Positions 8,352 through 17,095 of a stretch of DNA of 29,107 nucleotides are shown piece after piece; position 1 is the first letter of the stretch, and each line of letters begins with the position of its first letter. A program made the translations under genes and the position numbers. The notes beneath the pieces are model-generated. The model was not told where the DNA came from. It saw nothing but the letters and a program-made list of their open reading frames with translations, and did not search any database. The stretch comes from Bacteroidales bacterium (GTDB lineage: Bacteria; Bacteroidota; Bacteroidia; Bacteroidales; Bacteroidaceae): the NCBI GenBank assembly GCA_004555055.1, contig SFJN01000009.1, forward strand, positions 1 through 29,107, given 5' to 3'.

Positions 8352-9284
8352 ATGGAAGAAATTGAAGTTCTGCAACCCAAGAATACGGACGGAAACCCTA
8401 CAAAAGGGGAAAAAAACCGCAAACCCCTTGTCATTTCCATCGTCTTCATCTTCATCCTTTTAGGAATTGCAGGAGGACTGTACTACCTCTACACCGGACA
8501 GCAGGAGGAAAACGATGAAAACACAGCTTACCTGATACTGGAAGACAACGAATCGCTGGACGACTACGAGGCGTATCTTAAGCACTTCCCCAACGGCTTG
8601 CATGCAGAAGAAGTGAAGGAACGCTACAACAGGCTGCAGAAGATGTACAGCGAATGGCGTGGGCTGGCCATCGGAGGCACTCGCTACGAATACGAGCGGT
8701 TCAAAAAGAACTATTCCAACAGCATCCTTGCCTACCAGTGCGACATCAAAATCGACTCCCTTGATTGGATTGCTGCCATGGAAGACGGCTCCCCGGAAGC
8801 CATTGCAACCTACATTGAGGAACACCCCAACGGACGCTATCTCTCGGAGGCAAGCATCGCTCAGGAGAAAATCAGCGAAGCACAGCCCTCAGACGAAGAG
8901 AAAATCGCCATCGAAATGGCACTTTCCACCTTTTTCAAGGCCTTCGGCAACAACGACGAGGAGACATTGAACACCTGCATTACGCCCGTCATGACAAAGT
9001 TCCTCTCGAAAAGCAACGCCACCAAAGTGGATGTGGCAGGGATTATCGCACGCACTTACAACGAGCATATTAAAAGCTGTCGCTTTGCACTCAATAATGA
9101 CTACGCCATAAAGAAGAGCCGTAACGAAGCCGGAGAAACCGTCTACCACGTCTCTTTCTCCACAGACCAGTACATTGAGCGCGACAACGAGGGAAAAACC
9201 TTCGGAAGCTACACCGCAGAAGCCACACTGACGGAGCAGTTCAAGATTTCGTCGCTGACCATGACAGAGGCCAGCCGACGATAA
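8352..9284 (+). CDS. Unrecognised single-pass membrane protein
   Basis: The 310-residue protein has a polar N-terminal tail (1-24), one hydrophobic helix (about 25-47, PLVISIVFIFILLGIAGGLYYLY), and a large acidic soluble part, probably periplasmic. Residues about 70-96 and 150-173 hold two similar helical segments with the phrases YLKHFPNG and YIEEHPNG followed by EEV/EA, reminiscent of TPR-like lipoprotein repeats. The C-terminal 130 residues (from IAIEMALSTFFKAFGNND) look like a small alpha+beta domain, possibly NTF2-like. I cannot name a family. It is followed 50 bases later by the MaoC-type gene, possibly on one transcript ended by the terminator at 9800. Confidence 0.8.
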   Translation: MEEIEVLQPKNTDGNPTKGEKNRKPLVISIVFIFILLGIAGGLYYLYTGQQEENDENTAYLILEDNESLDDYEAYLKHFPNGLHAEEVKERYNRLQKMYSEWRGLAIGGTRYEYERFKKNYSNSILAYQCDIKIDSLDWIAAMEDGSPEAIATYIEEHPNGRYLSEASIAQEKISEAQPSDEEKIAIEMALSTFFKAFGNNDEETLNTCITPVMTKFLSKSNATKVDVAGIIARTYNEHIKSCRFALNNDYAIKKSRNEAGETVYHVSFSTDQYIERDNEGKTFGSYTAEATLTEQFKISSLTMTEASRR

Positions 9285-9334
9285 AAATAGGCCGAAAGTG
9301 AACAGTTAAACCACCATACACACTACTCTACACC

Positions 9335-9790
9335 ATGCTAATCATTAACAACTACGAAGAGTTCGCCGCACACGTCGGTGAAGTTTTAGGTATATCCGAC
9401 TGGCTTGAAGTGCCACAGGAACGCATTAACCTTTTCGCCGATGCCACCCTCGACCACCAATGGATTCACGTGGACCCCGAACGTGCCAAGGAAGGCCCCT
9501 TCGGACAGACCATTGCCCACGGCTACCTGACACTCAGCCTCCTCCCCCATCTTTGGGAGCAGACCATCCAGGTGAACAACTTGAAGATGATGGTCAACTA
9601 CGGAATGGACAAGATGAAATTCGGACAGCCTGTACTCAGCGGACAGCGCATTCGCCTGATTTCTACCCTGGCAGACATTGCCAACATCCATGGAATCTGC
9701 AAGGCTGTCATCTCCTTCAAGATTGAAATCGAGGGCCAGAAGAAGCCGGCGCTCACAGGCATGGCTACCTTCCTCTACCATTTCAACTGA
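9335..9790 (+). CDS. MaoC-family (R)-specific enoyl-CoA hydratase-like protein
   Basis: The family hydrates or dehydrates (R)-3-hydroxyacyl thioesters in a hot-dog fold. The 151-residue protein has the signature FADATLDHQWIHVDPERA with the catalytic pair Asp40 and His45, spaced as in PhaJ, then GPFGQTIAHGYLTLSLLP (55-72), the conserved Gly/Ser-containing substrate loop. The substrate is unknown: it could act on fatty acyl-CoA or on acyl-ACP. A strong terminator follows. No other acyl-CoA gene is nearby, so context does not help. Confidence 0.9.
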   Translation: MLIINNYEEFAAHVGEVLGISDWLEVPQERINLFADATLDHQWIHVDPERAKEGPFGQTIAHGYLTLSLLPHLWEQTIQVNNLKMMVNYGMDKMKFGQPVLSGQRIRLISTLADIANIHGICKAVISFKIEIEGQKKPALTGMATFLYHFN

Positions 9791-9799
9791 TTTACTATA

Positions 9800-9848
9800 C
9801 GGTGAACTCTAACGGAAGCAGACGAAGGTTAGAGTTCATCGTTTTTTT
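9800..9848 (+). terminator. Intrinsic terminator of the MaoC-type gene
   Basis: cggtgaactctaac (9800-9813) pairs with gttagagttcatcg (9828-9841) with one G:U pair and a 14-base loop, followed by seven Ts. Confidence 0.9.
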
Positions 9849-9894
9849 ATATGATTTAAGCAACTTGTGATTTTAAGCAACAAACACCGTAGCA

Positions 9895-10863
9895 TCACAC
9901 CGTGGCATCGCGGCCCCGTAACGTGACGACAAATTTCTCATTGACATAATTGTCCAACGACTGGCATACACATGCAGAAAACCGCTGGGCAGTATGTACC
10001 ATTTGAGCCCACACCTCATCAGAAAGTTCCACCAAGTCTGCTTTTGTAATGCCCTGCCTGGACATGAAGTACACGATTCCGGCATTGAAATTGTCGCCTG
10101 CTCCCACCGTACTCACGGTGCTGATGGGGGCAACCTCAAATACCAAGTGCCGCACAGGGGTAAGTACGTGCACAGCCCTTGCACCATCTGTCACCAATAG
10201 ATAGGGACATTCCCCTTTCAAATGCCGATGATAGATGTCTGCTGCCAGAGCGTAACGATCGGGACAATCATTATCCACACCGAAAAGGCAGTGAAAATCC
10301 TCCATGCTACCTCTGACCACGGACGACAGACGGATGTTCTCCAAGACATGTTCCTTTACGGCGGGAAGGTCTTTGAGATGTGAAGGCCGGAAATTGATAT
10401 CATAGTATAGGGTAGCACCTGCATGTACGGCAGCGGAAAGATACCGCAACATTTGGGGACGTATGACAGGATTGATGGCAAAGAAACTGCCGAAAAGCAG
10501 ATAATCGCCCGGCAAGAACGCTGGAAGTGTCAACTCCACGGAAAGTGATGCATGGTCCTTATAGAACACATACTCAGCATCATTCACTTCGTTGAGGAAT
10601 GCCAGTGAAAGGTGACTTTTGCTGTTTTTCCTGATTTCGGCATACCCGGTGTCCACACCGTTGCGCTGCATGAAATCAAGAGTCAGACGCCCTATGGGGT
10701 CATCGCCCACAAACGTAGACAGCACAGGACTCAGTCCACAGCGCCCTAATGTGATAAGGGCGTTAAAGGCCGAACCACCAGGAACAGCCTTCAAAGGATT
10801 GCCGTTGCGAAAGAGGATGTCATATACAGTTTCCCCTACGCCATATATCTTCCGTGAAAACAT
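9895..10863 (-). CDS. PfkB-family sugar kinase (fructokinase-like)
   Basis: The ribokinase/PfkB family phosphorylates sugars with ATP. The 322-residue protein has the N-terminal GVGETVYDILF strand, the substrate-binding PGGSAFNALITLGRCG (28-43), VGDDPIGRL (52-60), and the C-terminal signature STVGAGDNFNAG (251-262) with the anion hole GAGD and catalytic Asp257. The usual leading Asp of signature 2 (DTxGAGD) is Ser251, a mild variation. Fructose is the likeliest substrate by resemblance to fructokinases of Bacteroidetes, but ribose or others are possible. It is divergent from the HAD gene with only 43 bases between, so their promoters must overlap or lie inside coding DNA. Confidence 0.9.
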   Translation of the reverse strand: MFSRKIYGVGETVYDILFRNGNPLKAVPGGSAFNALITLGRCGLSPVLSTFVGDDPIGRLTLDFMQRNGVDTGYAEIRKNSKSHLSLAFLNEVNDAEYVFYKDHASLSVELTLPAFLPGDYLLFGSFFAINPVIRPQMLRYLSAAVHAGATLYYDINFRPSHLKDLPAVKEHVLENIRLSSVVRGSMEDFHCLFGVDNDCPDRYALAADIYHRHLKGECPYLLVTDGARAVHVLTPVRHLVFEVAPISTVSTVGAGDNFNAGIVYFMSRQGITKADLVELSDEVWAQMVHTAQRFSACVCQSLDNYVNEKFVVTLRGRDATV

Positions 10864-10906
10864 AATAGAAATTAAAACCTACACATTAATAATATAAGGA
10901 ACAAGA

Positions 10907-11572
10907 ATGATTAAAGCCGCACTTTTCGACCTTGACGGGGTAATCATTGACACGGAAGGCCAGTATTTCCGTTTTTGGGACAGCATCGGCAAAGCATTTT
11001 TCCCGGAAATCGCAGATTTCGCCAACCGCATCAAAGGGAACACCCTCACAGCCATCTTCACTGACTATTTCGAAGGGAAAGAAACGCTTGCAAAGGATGT
11101 GGAACAACGTCTGCGGGCCTTTGAAGACGCTATGAACTACGAAATGTTCCCCGGCGTCGAAACGTTCCTCTCCCAAACACGCGCGGTGGGGATTCCGTGT
11201 GCCATTGTCACCAGCAGCAACAGAAACAAGATGGCATCGCTGACCAAACAACTGCCGACACTGACCGCGATGTTCGACCGCGTCTTCACCGCAGAAGATG
11301 CCGGACGCGGAAAGCCTTTCCCCGACTGCTACCAGCGTGCCGCTGAAACCATGGGGGCAAGCCCCGAGGAATGCGTAGTCTTCGAGGACAGCGTCAACGG
11401 ACTGAGGGCAGGACACGACAGCGGAGCCTTTGTCGTAGGACTCACCACAACCAACTCCCACGACATTGTCGGACAATGGGCTGACATGGTTTGCGAAGGG
11501 CTGCACAATTGCCCGCTCGAAGCGATAGTGCAAGCCATGGCCCGACGTCAGGCAGACTATCCGACCCTATAG
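10907..11572 (+). CDS. HAD-family phosphatase (beta-phosphoglucomutase-like)
   Basis: The 221-residue protein has all four HAD motifs: nucleophile Asp8 and acid Asp10 in FDLDGVIIDTEG, Thr102/Ser103 in VTSSN, Lys136 in GKPFPD, and Glu160-Asp161 in FEDSVNG. A helical C1 cap lies between residues 15 and 80. This is the subfamily of beta-phosphoglucomutase and sugar-phosphate phosphatases. A divergent sugar kinase next door suggests a sugar phosphate substrate, but this is inference. A possible terminator follows at 11607-11661. Confidence 0.92.
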   Translation: MIKAALFDLDGVIIDTEGQYFRFWDSIGKAFFPEIADFANRIKGNTLTAIFTDYFEGKETLAKDVEQRLRAFEDAMNYEMFPGVETFLSQTRAVGIPCAIVTSSNRNKMASLTKQLPTLTAMFDRVFTAEDAGRGKPFPDCYQRAAETMGASPEECVVFEDSVNGLRAGHDSGAFVVGLTTTNSHDIVGQWADMVCEGLHNCPLEAIVQAMARRQADYPTL

Positions 11573-11606
11573 CTCACAGGCAGGGGACATATCACTCCCT
11601 TTGTTA

Positions 11607-11661
11607 GCGGGGATTACACCCGCATATTGCGCAGAAAAAAGACATGCTCCCCGCATTTTTT
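11607..11661 (+). terminator. Terminator after the HAD gene
   Basis: gcgggga (11607-11613) pairs with tccccgc (11648-11654), followed by A and six Ts. The 34-base loop is long but has its own small cgcatattgcg palindrome. Confidence 0.55.
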
Positions 11662-11695
11662 CTAAATTATAAACGCAGAACATAAAAAATAATTG

Positions 11696-11703
11696 TATCT
11701 TTG
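11696..11703 (+). promoter_or_regulatory. -7 box (TATCTTTG) upstream of the GH95 gene
   Basis: TATCTTTG matches TAnnTTTG. The -33 box is not clear. Transcription from about 11710 would give a leader of about 70 bases to the ATG at 11782. Confidence 0.55.
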
Positions 11704-11781
11704 TCGGCAAATCGTTGAGACAAAATGTCTTCACCCTGTCGCAACGAAAAGAGAGATTACAAAATCAACACAACCCATACC

Positions 11782-14700
11782 ATGAAAAAAATCCTTTTGC
11801 TTTTTCTGTCGCTCATAGTCGGCACCTTAGCCTCATGGGCACAATTGCCGGAATTCAGTACGGCAGACGCTCCCGTCTACTACAAGATAAACTTTACGCA
11901 GGGAGGGACCTATCTGCAGGACAACGGTGAGGGAACATTCCTCACAAACAACAATGCTGCAAACTCCGGCGGACAACTCTTCGCTTTCATTGGCTCGCAA
12001 AGCAGTTTCCAACTCCTTTCGAAGCTGGGAAACTATGTGACCACCGGCTACGGAACCGCCATCAACAACGGGCAGTCCACCACCCTGCTCAAAAGCGGCA
12101 GCGAAGGTAAGAATTTCCAAATCCTCAATTCGCCTTCACAGTCCGGAAAGTTCGTCATTACCACCACTGACAACACGTCGGTGGGCTTTAACACATGGGG
12201 CGGTGCTGGCGCAGAACACAACATCGGATTTTGGGACACCAAGGACGTGAACGACCAAATACAGTTCATCAGTGCCGAAGATGTCCCCGACTATACCGAG
12301 CTTGAGAAACTTATCCCCGTCAACTACACTCAGAGCGGAACAAAGCTCACTACCTGGGAACCCGTAAATCCCATGACCCTCTGGTACAACATCCCCACCA
12401 CTCTTACCACTGTCAGCAACAAATGGATGGAATACAGCCTGCCCATTGGCAACGGACGCCTTGGCGCATGCCTGATGGGAGGCGTACACACCGACGAAAT
12501 ACAACTGAACGAAAAAAGCCTGTGGACGGGAACTTCCACCATCAACCCAAACCCGAACCATGGCAAATACATGAACCTCGGTTCGCTGTACGTGATTGAC
12601 GAAAGCGGCGACTACGCCACGTTCGCCAACTACAAACGCTGGTTGGACATCGAAGACGGCATCGGTGGCGTGGACTTTACCGACGCGGACGGCAACGCCT
12701 ATGCACGGAGATACTTCGCATCGGAGCCTGACAACGTCATCGTGGCTCACTATCAGGCTGCCGAAGGCAAAACGCTCTCCTTCCTCGTCAGCTTTTACCC
12801 TGGCACCGGCATCAATGCAAAAATGCCGAAATACAACGAAGGAGAGGGATACTTCACAGGCTCCACCGACCTGCTCAAATATAACACCACATTCCGTGTC
12901 ATCCCCGTGGGCGAAGACGCCACTGTAACCGCCGACGCTGTAGGCGTACACGTAAGCGGCGCACAGGAAGTAATCGTGCTCCTTGCCGCCATGACGGACT
13001 ACGACGGCACCAACCCTGCCACATTCTCCACTGGTGTGGGCGACGAAGGGCTTGCCGCTGCCATCGCCTCCACCCTCGATGCCGCTGCAAAGAAGAGCTA
13101 CAGCGAGCTTGAGAATGCGCACGTAGAGAACTTCCGCAGCTATATGGGCCGCGTAAGCCTCAACCTTGGAACCTCCACACAGCTGGCGGCGTCCACCAAA
13201 ACCACCGAGGACCTGATTAAATATTACAACAATTCCACAGCCAACAGCAAGTCGGCACAGGGACTCTTCCTCGAACAGCTTTACTTCTACTACGGACGTT
13301 ATCTCGAAATCAGCTCCAGCCGCGGCAGCCTTGATGTCCCCAGCAACCTACAGGGCATCTGGAACAATTCCGCATCGGCACCTTGGAACTCTGACGTGCA
13401 TACGAACATCAACATCCAGATGAACTACTGGCCTGCCGAGCCTACCAACCTCAGCGACTGCCATCTGCCCTTCCTCAACTACATTGTCAACATGACCCAA
13501 TCGCCTGGTTGGAAACTTGCTGCCAAGAATGCCGGACAGAGCGTGGGATGGACCGTACATACCGAATCGAACATCTTCGGCGGTATGAGCTCCTGGATGT
13601 CAAACTATACCATTGCCAATGCATGGTATGTCAGCCACCTATGGCAACACTATCGCTATACGCTCGACAAGGAGTATCTGGCAAAGGTATTCCCCGCCAT
13701 GTGGAGCTGTGCCCAGTATTGGGCAGAACGCCTGAAGCTTGCCAGCGACGGCACCTACGAATGTCCCAACGAATATTCACCGGAGCATGGTCCCGGCAGC
13801 CAGAACGCTACGGCACACAGCCAGCAGCTCTGCCGCGAACTCTTCGAGAACACCCTCGAAGCCATTGAAGTGCTGGGCAACGAAAGCGAACTTGACGCGG
13901 AATGGCTTGAAAAGATTAAGGACCGGAACGCAAAAATCGACCTCGGACTTGCCACTGAAACCTATACCGGAAACTGGGGGACAAGTCTGATAAACAGCAA
14001 CACGGAAATCCTCCGCGAATGGAAATATTCGAGCTATACCAGCGGTGAGAACGGACATCGCCACCAAAGCCATCTGATGTGCCTCTACCCCTTCAACCAG
14101 GTTTATCCCGGAAGCGAATACTTTGATGCCGCTGTCAACAGCCTCAAGCTCCGTGGCGATAACTCCACAGGATGGTCCATGGGATGGCGCATAAACCTTT
14201 GGGCACGCGCACAGGACGGCGACCACGCCCGCACACTCCTTCACAACGCCCTGAAGCACTCCACCTCTTATGGAGTGGACCAAAGCCGTGGCGGCATCTA
14301 TTACAACCTCTTCGACTCGCATGCTCCCTTCCAGATTGACGGCAACTTCGGCGCATGTGCCGGTATTGCTGAAATGCTCATGCAAAGTGCCACAGGAACC
14401 ATCAGCATCCTCCCCGCATTACCTGGCGCATGGGCGCAAGGCAGCGTCAAAGGACTGAAGGCTGTGGGAGACTTCACGGTCAACATCGAGTGGAAGGACA
14501 AGAAGGCTACCTTTGTCTCTGTGGTCAACAACCAGGGACAGCCCTTGCGCATGACATTCCCCAACGTTTCGCTCGAGAATGGTCTGATTACCGTAAACGG
14601 TGCTTCCGTAACACCTGAGAGCAAAGAGGATGGCAGCATACTGATTCCTTCCAGCACGGCTGGCGACCTTATAGAAATATATGTGGAAAAACCCGTCGGC

Positions 14701-14823
14701 ATTTCCGCTGTGGATGCCGGGACACACCAGGGAGATTCCACATACGACCTTGCAGGACGCCGTGCCTACAACACCCAAAAGGGCATTTTCATCACAAACG
14801 GCAAGAAGGAGGTCATCCGATAG
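11782..14823 (+). CDS. Secreted GH95 alpha-L-fucosidase-like glycosidase
   Basis: GH95 enzymes remove alpha-L-fucose (mostly 1,2-linked) or alpha-L-galactose by inversion. The 1013-residue protein begins with a signal peptide (MKKILLLFLSLIVGTLASWAQ). Residues about 30-185 form a beta-trefoil-like module typical of secreted Prevotella proteins (PVYYKINFTQGG, NTWGGAGAEHNIGFWDT). The GH95 part starts at LWYNIPTT with the LPIGNGRLGACLMGG segment. Likely active residues are Asn542 and Asn544 (TNINIQMNYWP), acid Glu668 (NEYSPEHG) and Asp853 (QIDGNFGACAG). The tail YDLAGRRAYNTQKGIFITNGKK resembles short C-terminal domains of secreted Bacteroidetes proteins. No SusC/SusD or other glycosidase is adjacent. 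An in-frame ATG at 11725 lacks a signal peptide and is less likely. Confidence 0.93.
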   Translation: MKKILLLFLSLIVGTLASWAQLPEFSTADAPVYYKINFTQGGTYLQDNGEGTFLTNNNAANSGGQLFAFIGSQSSFQLLSKLGNYVTTGYGTAINNGQSTTLLKSGSEGKNFQILNSPSQSGKFVITTTDNTSVGFNTWGGAGAEHNIGFWDTKDVNDQIQFISAEDVPDYTELEKLIPVNYTQSGTKLTTWEPVNPMTLWYNIPTTLTTVSNKWMEYSLPIGNGRLGACLMGGVHTDEIQLNEKSLWTGTSTINPNPNHGKYMNLGSLYVIDESGDYATFANYKRWLDIEDGIGGVDFTDADGNAYARRYFASEPDNVIVAHYQAAEGKTLSFLVSFYPGTGINAKMPKYNEGEGYFTGSTDLLKYNTTFRVIPVGEDATVTADAVGVHVSGAQEVIVLLAAMTDYDGTNPATFSTGVGDEGLAAAIASTLDAAAKKSYSELENAHVENFRSYMGRVSLNLGTSTQLAASTKTTEDLIKYYNNSTANSKSAQGLFLEQLYFYYGRYLEISSSRGSLDVPSNLQGIWNNSASAPWNSDVHTNINIQMNYWPAEPTNLSDCHLPFLNYIVNMTQSPGWKLAAKNAGQSVGWTVHTESNIFGGMSSWMSNYTIANAWYVSHLWQHYRYTLDKEYLAKVFPAMWSCAQYWAERLKLASDGTYECPNEYSPEHGPGSQNATAHSQQLCRELFENTLEAIEVLGNESELDAEWLEKIKDRNAKIDLGLATETYTGNWGTSLINSNTEILREWKYSSYTSGENGHRHQSHLMCLYPFNQVYPGSEYFDAAVNSLKLRGDNSTGWSMGWRINLWARAQDGDHARTLLHNALKHSTSYGVDQSRGGIYYNLFDSHAPFQIDGNFGACAGIAEMLMQSATGTISILPALPGAWAQGSVKGLKAVGDFTVNIEWKDKKATFVSVVNNQGQPLRMTFPNVSLENGLITVNGASVTPESKEDGSILIPSSTAGDLIEIYVEKPVGISAVDAGTHQGDSTYDLAGRRAYNTQKGIFITNGKKEVIR

Positions 14824-14931
14824 TTTTCCACTCCGCTTCTGTTAGGAATTGGGTGCTTACCAATAACAGGCAACAACGGACACCACAAACTGGATGATGC
14901 CCCATTGCAGAAACACCCACAGCATTACGTT

Positions 14932-14972
14932 AGAGAGTGCATCGATGATACTTCTCGGTGCGCTCTCTTCTT
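14932..14972 (+). terminator. Terminator downstream of the GH95 gene
   Basis: agagagtgc (14932-14940) pairs with gcgctctct (14960-14968) with one wobble pair, followed by a T-rich stretch. It lies about 110 bases after the stop codon. Confidence 0.65.
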
Positions 14973-15075
14973 TATATCTTCTTTATAGAATGCCTTTTTA
15001 CACCTTATAGCACACCCTTTTTCCCATACTTCCCGGACATTTCCCGGGCAATGCCAATACCACACCATCCGCACT

Positions 15076-15822
15076 ATGCATCCCTTACTGCTCAGCGCCG
15101 CAAGTCTGTGCGCTGCTACCGTCTTCGGTAGCCTCATCGGTTTTTTCATCAAGGAACTACCCCACAAGTGGAACGATACCGTCCTTGGATATTGCGCCGG
15201 CATCATGCTGGCAGCCTCCACCGTAGGATTAATCCTCCCCGGCTTCGAAGGACGCGGCACCATGCACTGGCTTTTTGTAGGAATCAGCGTCATGGTGGGC
15301 GCATGGTTCCTCAACCTGCTTGACGTCATCACGCCTCACCTTCATCACATCACCGGCCTCGACCCTGAGCAACATCGTGCCAACGGTCGCATCAGCCATA
15401 TCCTCCTCTTTGTGATGGCCATAGCCCTGCACAAATTTCCGGAAGGAATGGCGGCAGGCGTCAGTCTGAACGGTGGAGTAGCAGGCTCTACCGACTGGAC
15501 CGTCACCCTCGGCATTTCCATTCAGAACATACCTGAGGGAATGGTGGTCATTGCCCCGCTTCTCCTTGCCGGTGTGAGCCGCCTGCGCACCTTCTGCATC
15601 GCCGTGGCCATCGGACTCCTTGAAGTCGTTGGCGTGGCGATGGGATACTTCCTGGCAAACGTCTCACAGGCTTTTCTCCCACTGCTGCTCGCCTTCGCAG
15701 GAGGCGCCATGCTATATGTGACTTCCGACGAAATGATTCCCGAAACCCATGCCCACGGCTACCAAAAACAGGCCACCTATGCTTTACTTTTGGGATTTAT
15801 CTCACTGCTCCTTATCGAGTAG
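15076..15822 (+). CDS. ZIP-family metal transporter
   Basis: ZIP proteins move Zn2+, Fe2+ or Mn2+ into the cytoplasm. The 248-residue protein is almost wholly hydrophobic with about eight helices. The two metal-site helices carry HKFPEGMAAG (119-128) and QNIPEGMVV (150-158), the pattern of helices IV and V. A His-rich loop HLHHITG (88-94) lies between helices III and IV, and SDEMIPETHAHG sits near the C-terminus. The order and size match ZupT/GufA-like bacterial ZIPs. Metal preference cannot be read from the sequence. No metal regulator is nearby. Confidence 0.93.
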   Translation: MHPLLLSAASLCAATVFGSLIGFFIKELPHKWNDTVLGYCAGIMLAASTVGLILPGFEGRGTMHWLFVGISVMVGAWFLNLLDVITPHLHHITGLDPEQHRANGRISHILLFVMAIALHKFPEGMAAGVSLNGGVAGSTDWTVTLGISIQNIPEGMVVIAPLLLAGVSRLRTFCIAVAIGLLEVVGVAMGYFLANVSQAFLPLLLAFAGGAMLYVTSDEMIPETHAHGYQKQATYALLLGFISLLLIE

Positions 15823-15911
15823 TTCGCGGTACTTCACGCCAAGAAATGCCATCATATGCCGTTAAAATCAACGCTACAATACCCCTTTGCACAAGGAATT
15901 TTCAAAAAGCC

Positions 15912-15943
15912 TTTGTAGAATTGACGGGCAAAAGTTAATTTTG
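15912..15943 (+). promoter_or_regulatory. Bacteroidetes promoter for the pseudouridine synthase gene
   Basis: TTTG (15912-15915), a 20-base spacer and TAATTTTG (15936-15943) match both consensus boxes. The ATG at 16006 lies about 55 bases from the predicted start point. Confidence 0.75.
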
Positions 15944-16005
15944 CAGAATCAAAAAAGAACAGCGGAGCAAAAGCCTCAAGGGCTCCCTCCCCAAAACCTT
16001 CATGA

Positions 16006-16911
16006 ATGTATAATCCCAACGCCCCACAATACACGGTCTTCAAGGTGAAAGAGCCTTCGGAACTCCTGCCTTTCATTATCGTTTGTCTCAATGGCATCAG
16101 CCGTTCAAAGGCAAAAGCCATCCTCTCGGGCAGTGGCGTCCGGGTAGACCGCAAGATTGTCACACAGCACGACTTCATGCTGGAGCCCGGAATGACAGTG
16201 GAAATCTCCAAGCGCAAGAACGCTACGCCCCTTGTCAGCCGCTTCATCAAGCTGGTATATGAGGACCGTCATATCTGCGTCATTGAGAAGAACATCGGCA
16301 TTCTCTCCATGGCGACGGACCACCATCAGTTCTGCGTCAAAACCATCCTTGACGACTATTTCCGCAAGAGCCGGCAGAAATGCACAGCCCATGTGGTACA
16401 CCGCCTCGACCGCGACACCAGCGGACTGCTTGTCTACGCCAAGACCATTGAGGCAGAACAGATTCTGGAGCACAATTGGCGGACAATCGTCACCGACCGC
16501 CGCTACGTGGCTTTGGCTTCCGGACGCATGGAACGCGAGAAAGGCACCGTAGAATCGTGGCTGAAGGACAACAAAGCATACTTCACCTTCAGTTCGCCCG
16601 TTGACAATGGCGGGAAATATGCCGTCACGCATTTCCGTACCCTGCGCAGCAACGACCATTACAGCCTTGTGGAACTGAAACTTGAGACGGGGCGCAAAAA
16701 CCAAATCAGGGTGCATCTTCAAGACCTTGGGCACCCCGTCTGCGGCGACATCAAGTACGGTAACGGCGACGATCCCTGCGGACGCCTCTGCCTCCACGCC
16801 TTCCGCCTTGATTTCTACCACCCCATTACCGGGGAGCATCTTCATTTCGAGACCCCAATGCCCAAGCCCTTCCTGCATGCTATGAAAGATGCGGAAAAGG
16901 CTGAAAAATAA
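16006..16911 (+). CDS. RluA-family pseudouridine synthase
   Basis: The family isomerises uridine to pseudouridine in rRNA or tRNA. The 301-residue protein has an N-terminal S4-like RNA-binding domain (about 15-75, including SRSKAKAILSGSGVRVD). The catalytic domain has the signature HRLDRDTSGLLVYAK (132-146) with catalytic Asp135. Later come RYVALASG, ETGRKNQIRVHL and LGHPVCGDIKYG, all RluA-type. The target base cannot be assigned from sequence; RluD-like 23S rRNA modification is possible. It has its own promoter and ends just before a 16-bp tandem duplication. Confidence 0.93.
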   Translation: MYNPNAPQYTVFKVKEPSELLPFIIVCLNGISRSKAKAILSGSGVRVDRKIVTQHDFMLEPGMTVEISKRKNATPLVSRFIKLVYEDRHICVIEKNIGILSMATDHHQFCVKTILDDYFRKSRQKCTAHVVHRLDRDTSGLLVYAKTIEAEQILEHNWRTIVTDRRYVALASGRMEREKGTVESWLKDNKAYFTFSSPVDNGGKYAVTHFRTLRSNDHYSLVELKLETGRKNQIRVHLQDLGHPVCGDIKYGNGDDPCGRLCLHAFRLDFYHPITGEHLHFETPMPKPFLHAMKDAEKAEK

Positions 16912-16913
16912 AC

Positions 16914-16945
16914 CCTCAAAGCACTGTCACCTCAAAGCACTGTCA
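16914..16945. repeat. Perfect 16-bp tandem duplication
   Basis: cctcaaagcactgtca occurs at 16914-16929 and again at 16930-16945 without a gap or mismatch, two bases after the stop of the pseudouridine synthase gene. Confidence 0.95.
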
Positions 16946-17080
16946 TGAAAAGAAATGCATTGGCTTTCCGGCGCTTCTTCCGCAGACACAGATACGGATA
17001 CCCTGCCTGTCAGAAGAAAGGGAACCGCCTTGCACCATGCGTTCTGATAAAGAAATTACCCATTCCCGCAAACTTAAATT

Positions 17081-17088
17081 TAATTTTG
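17081..17088 (+). promoter_or_regulatory. TAATTTTG box immediately before the fumarase ATG
   Basis: TAATTTTG matches the -7 consensus but ends only 7 bases before the ATG at 17096, which would make the mRNA nearly leaderless. No TTTG is found at the -33 position. It may be a chance match, with the true promoter further upstream in 16946-17060. Confidence 0.3.
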
Positions 17089-17095
17089 AAACTAT

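Noticed and set aside
12136..13122. 328-codon - strand open frame
   Set aside because: Shadow of the GH95 gene, whose + strand frame has conserved catalytic motifs.
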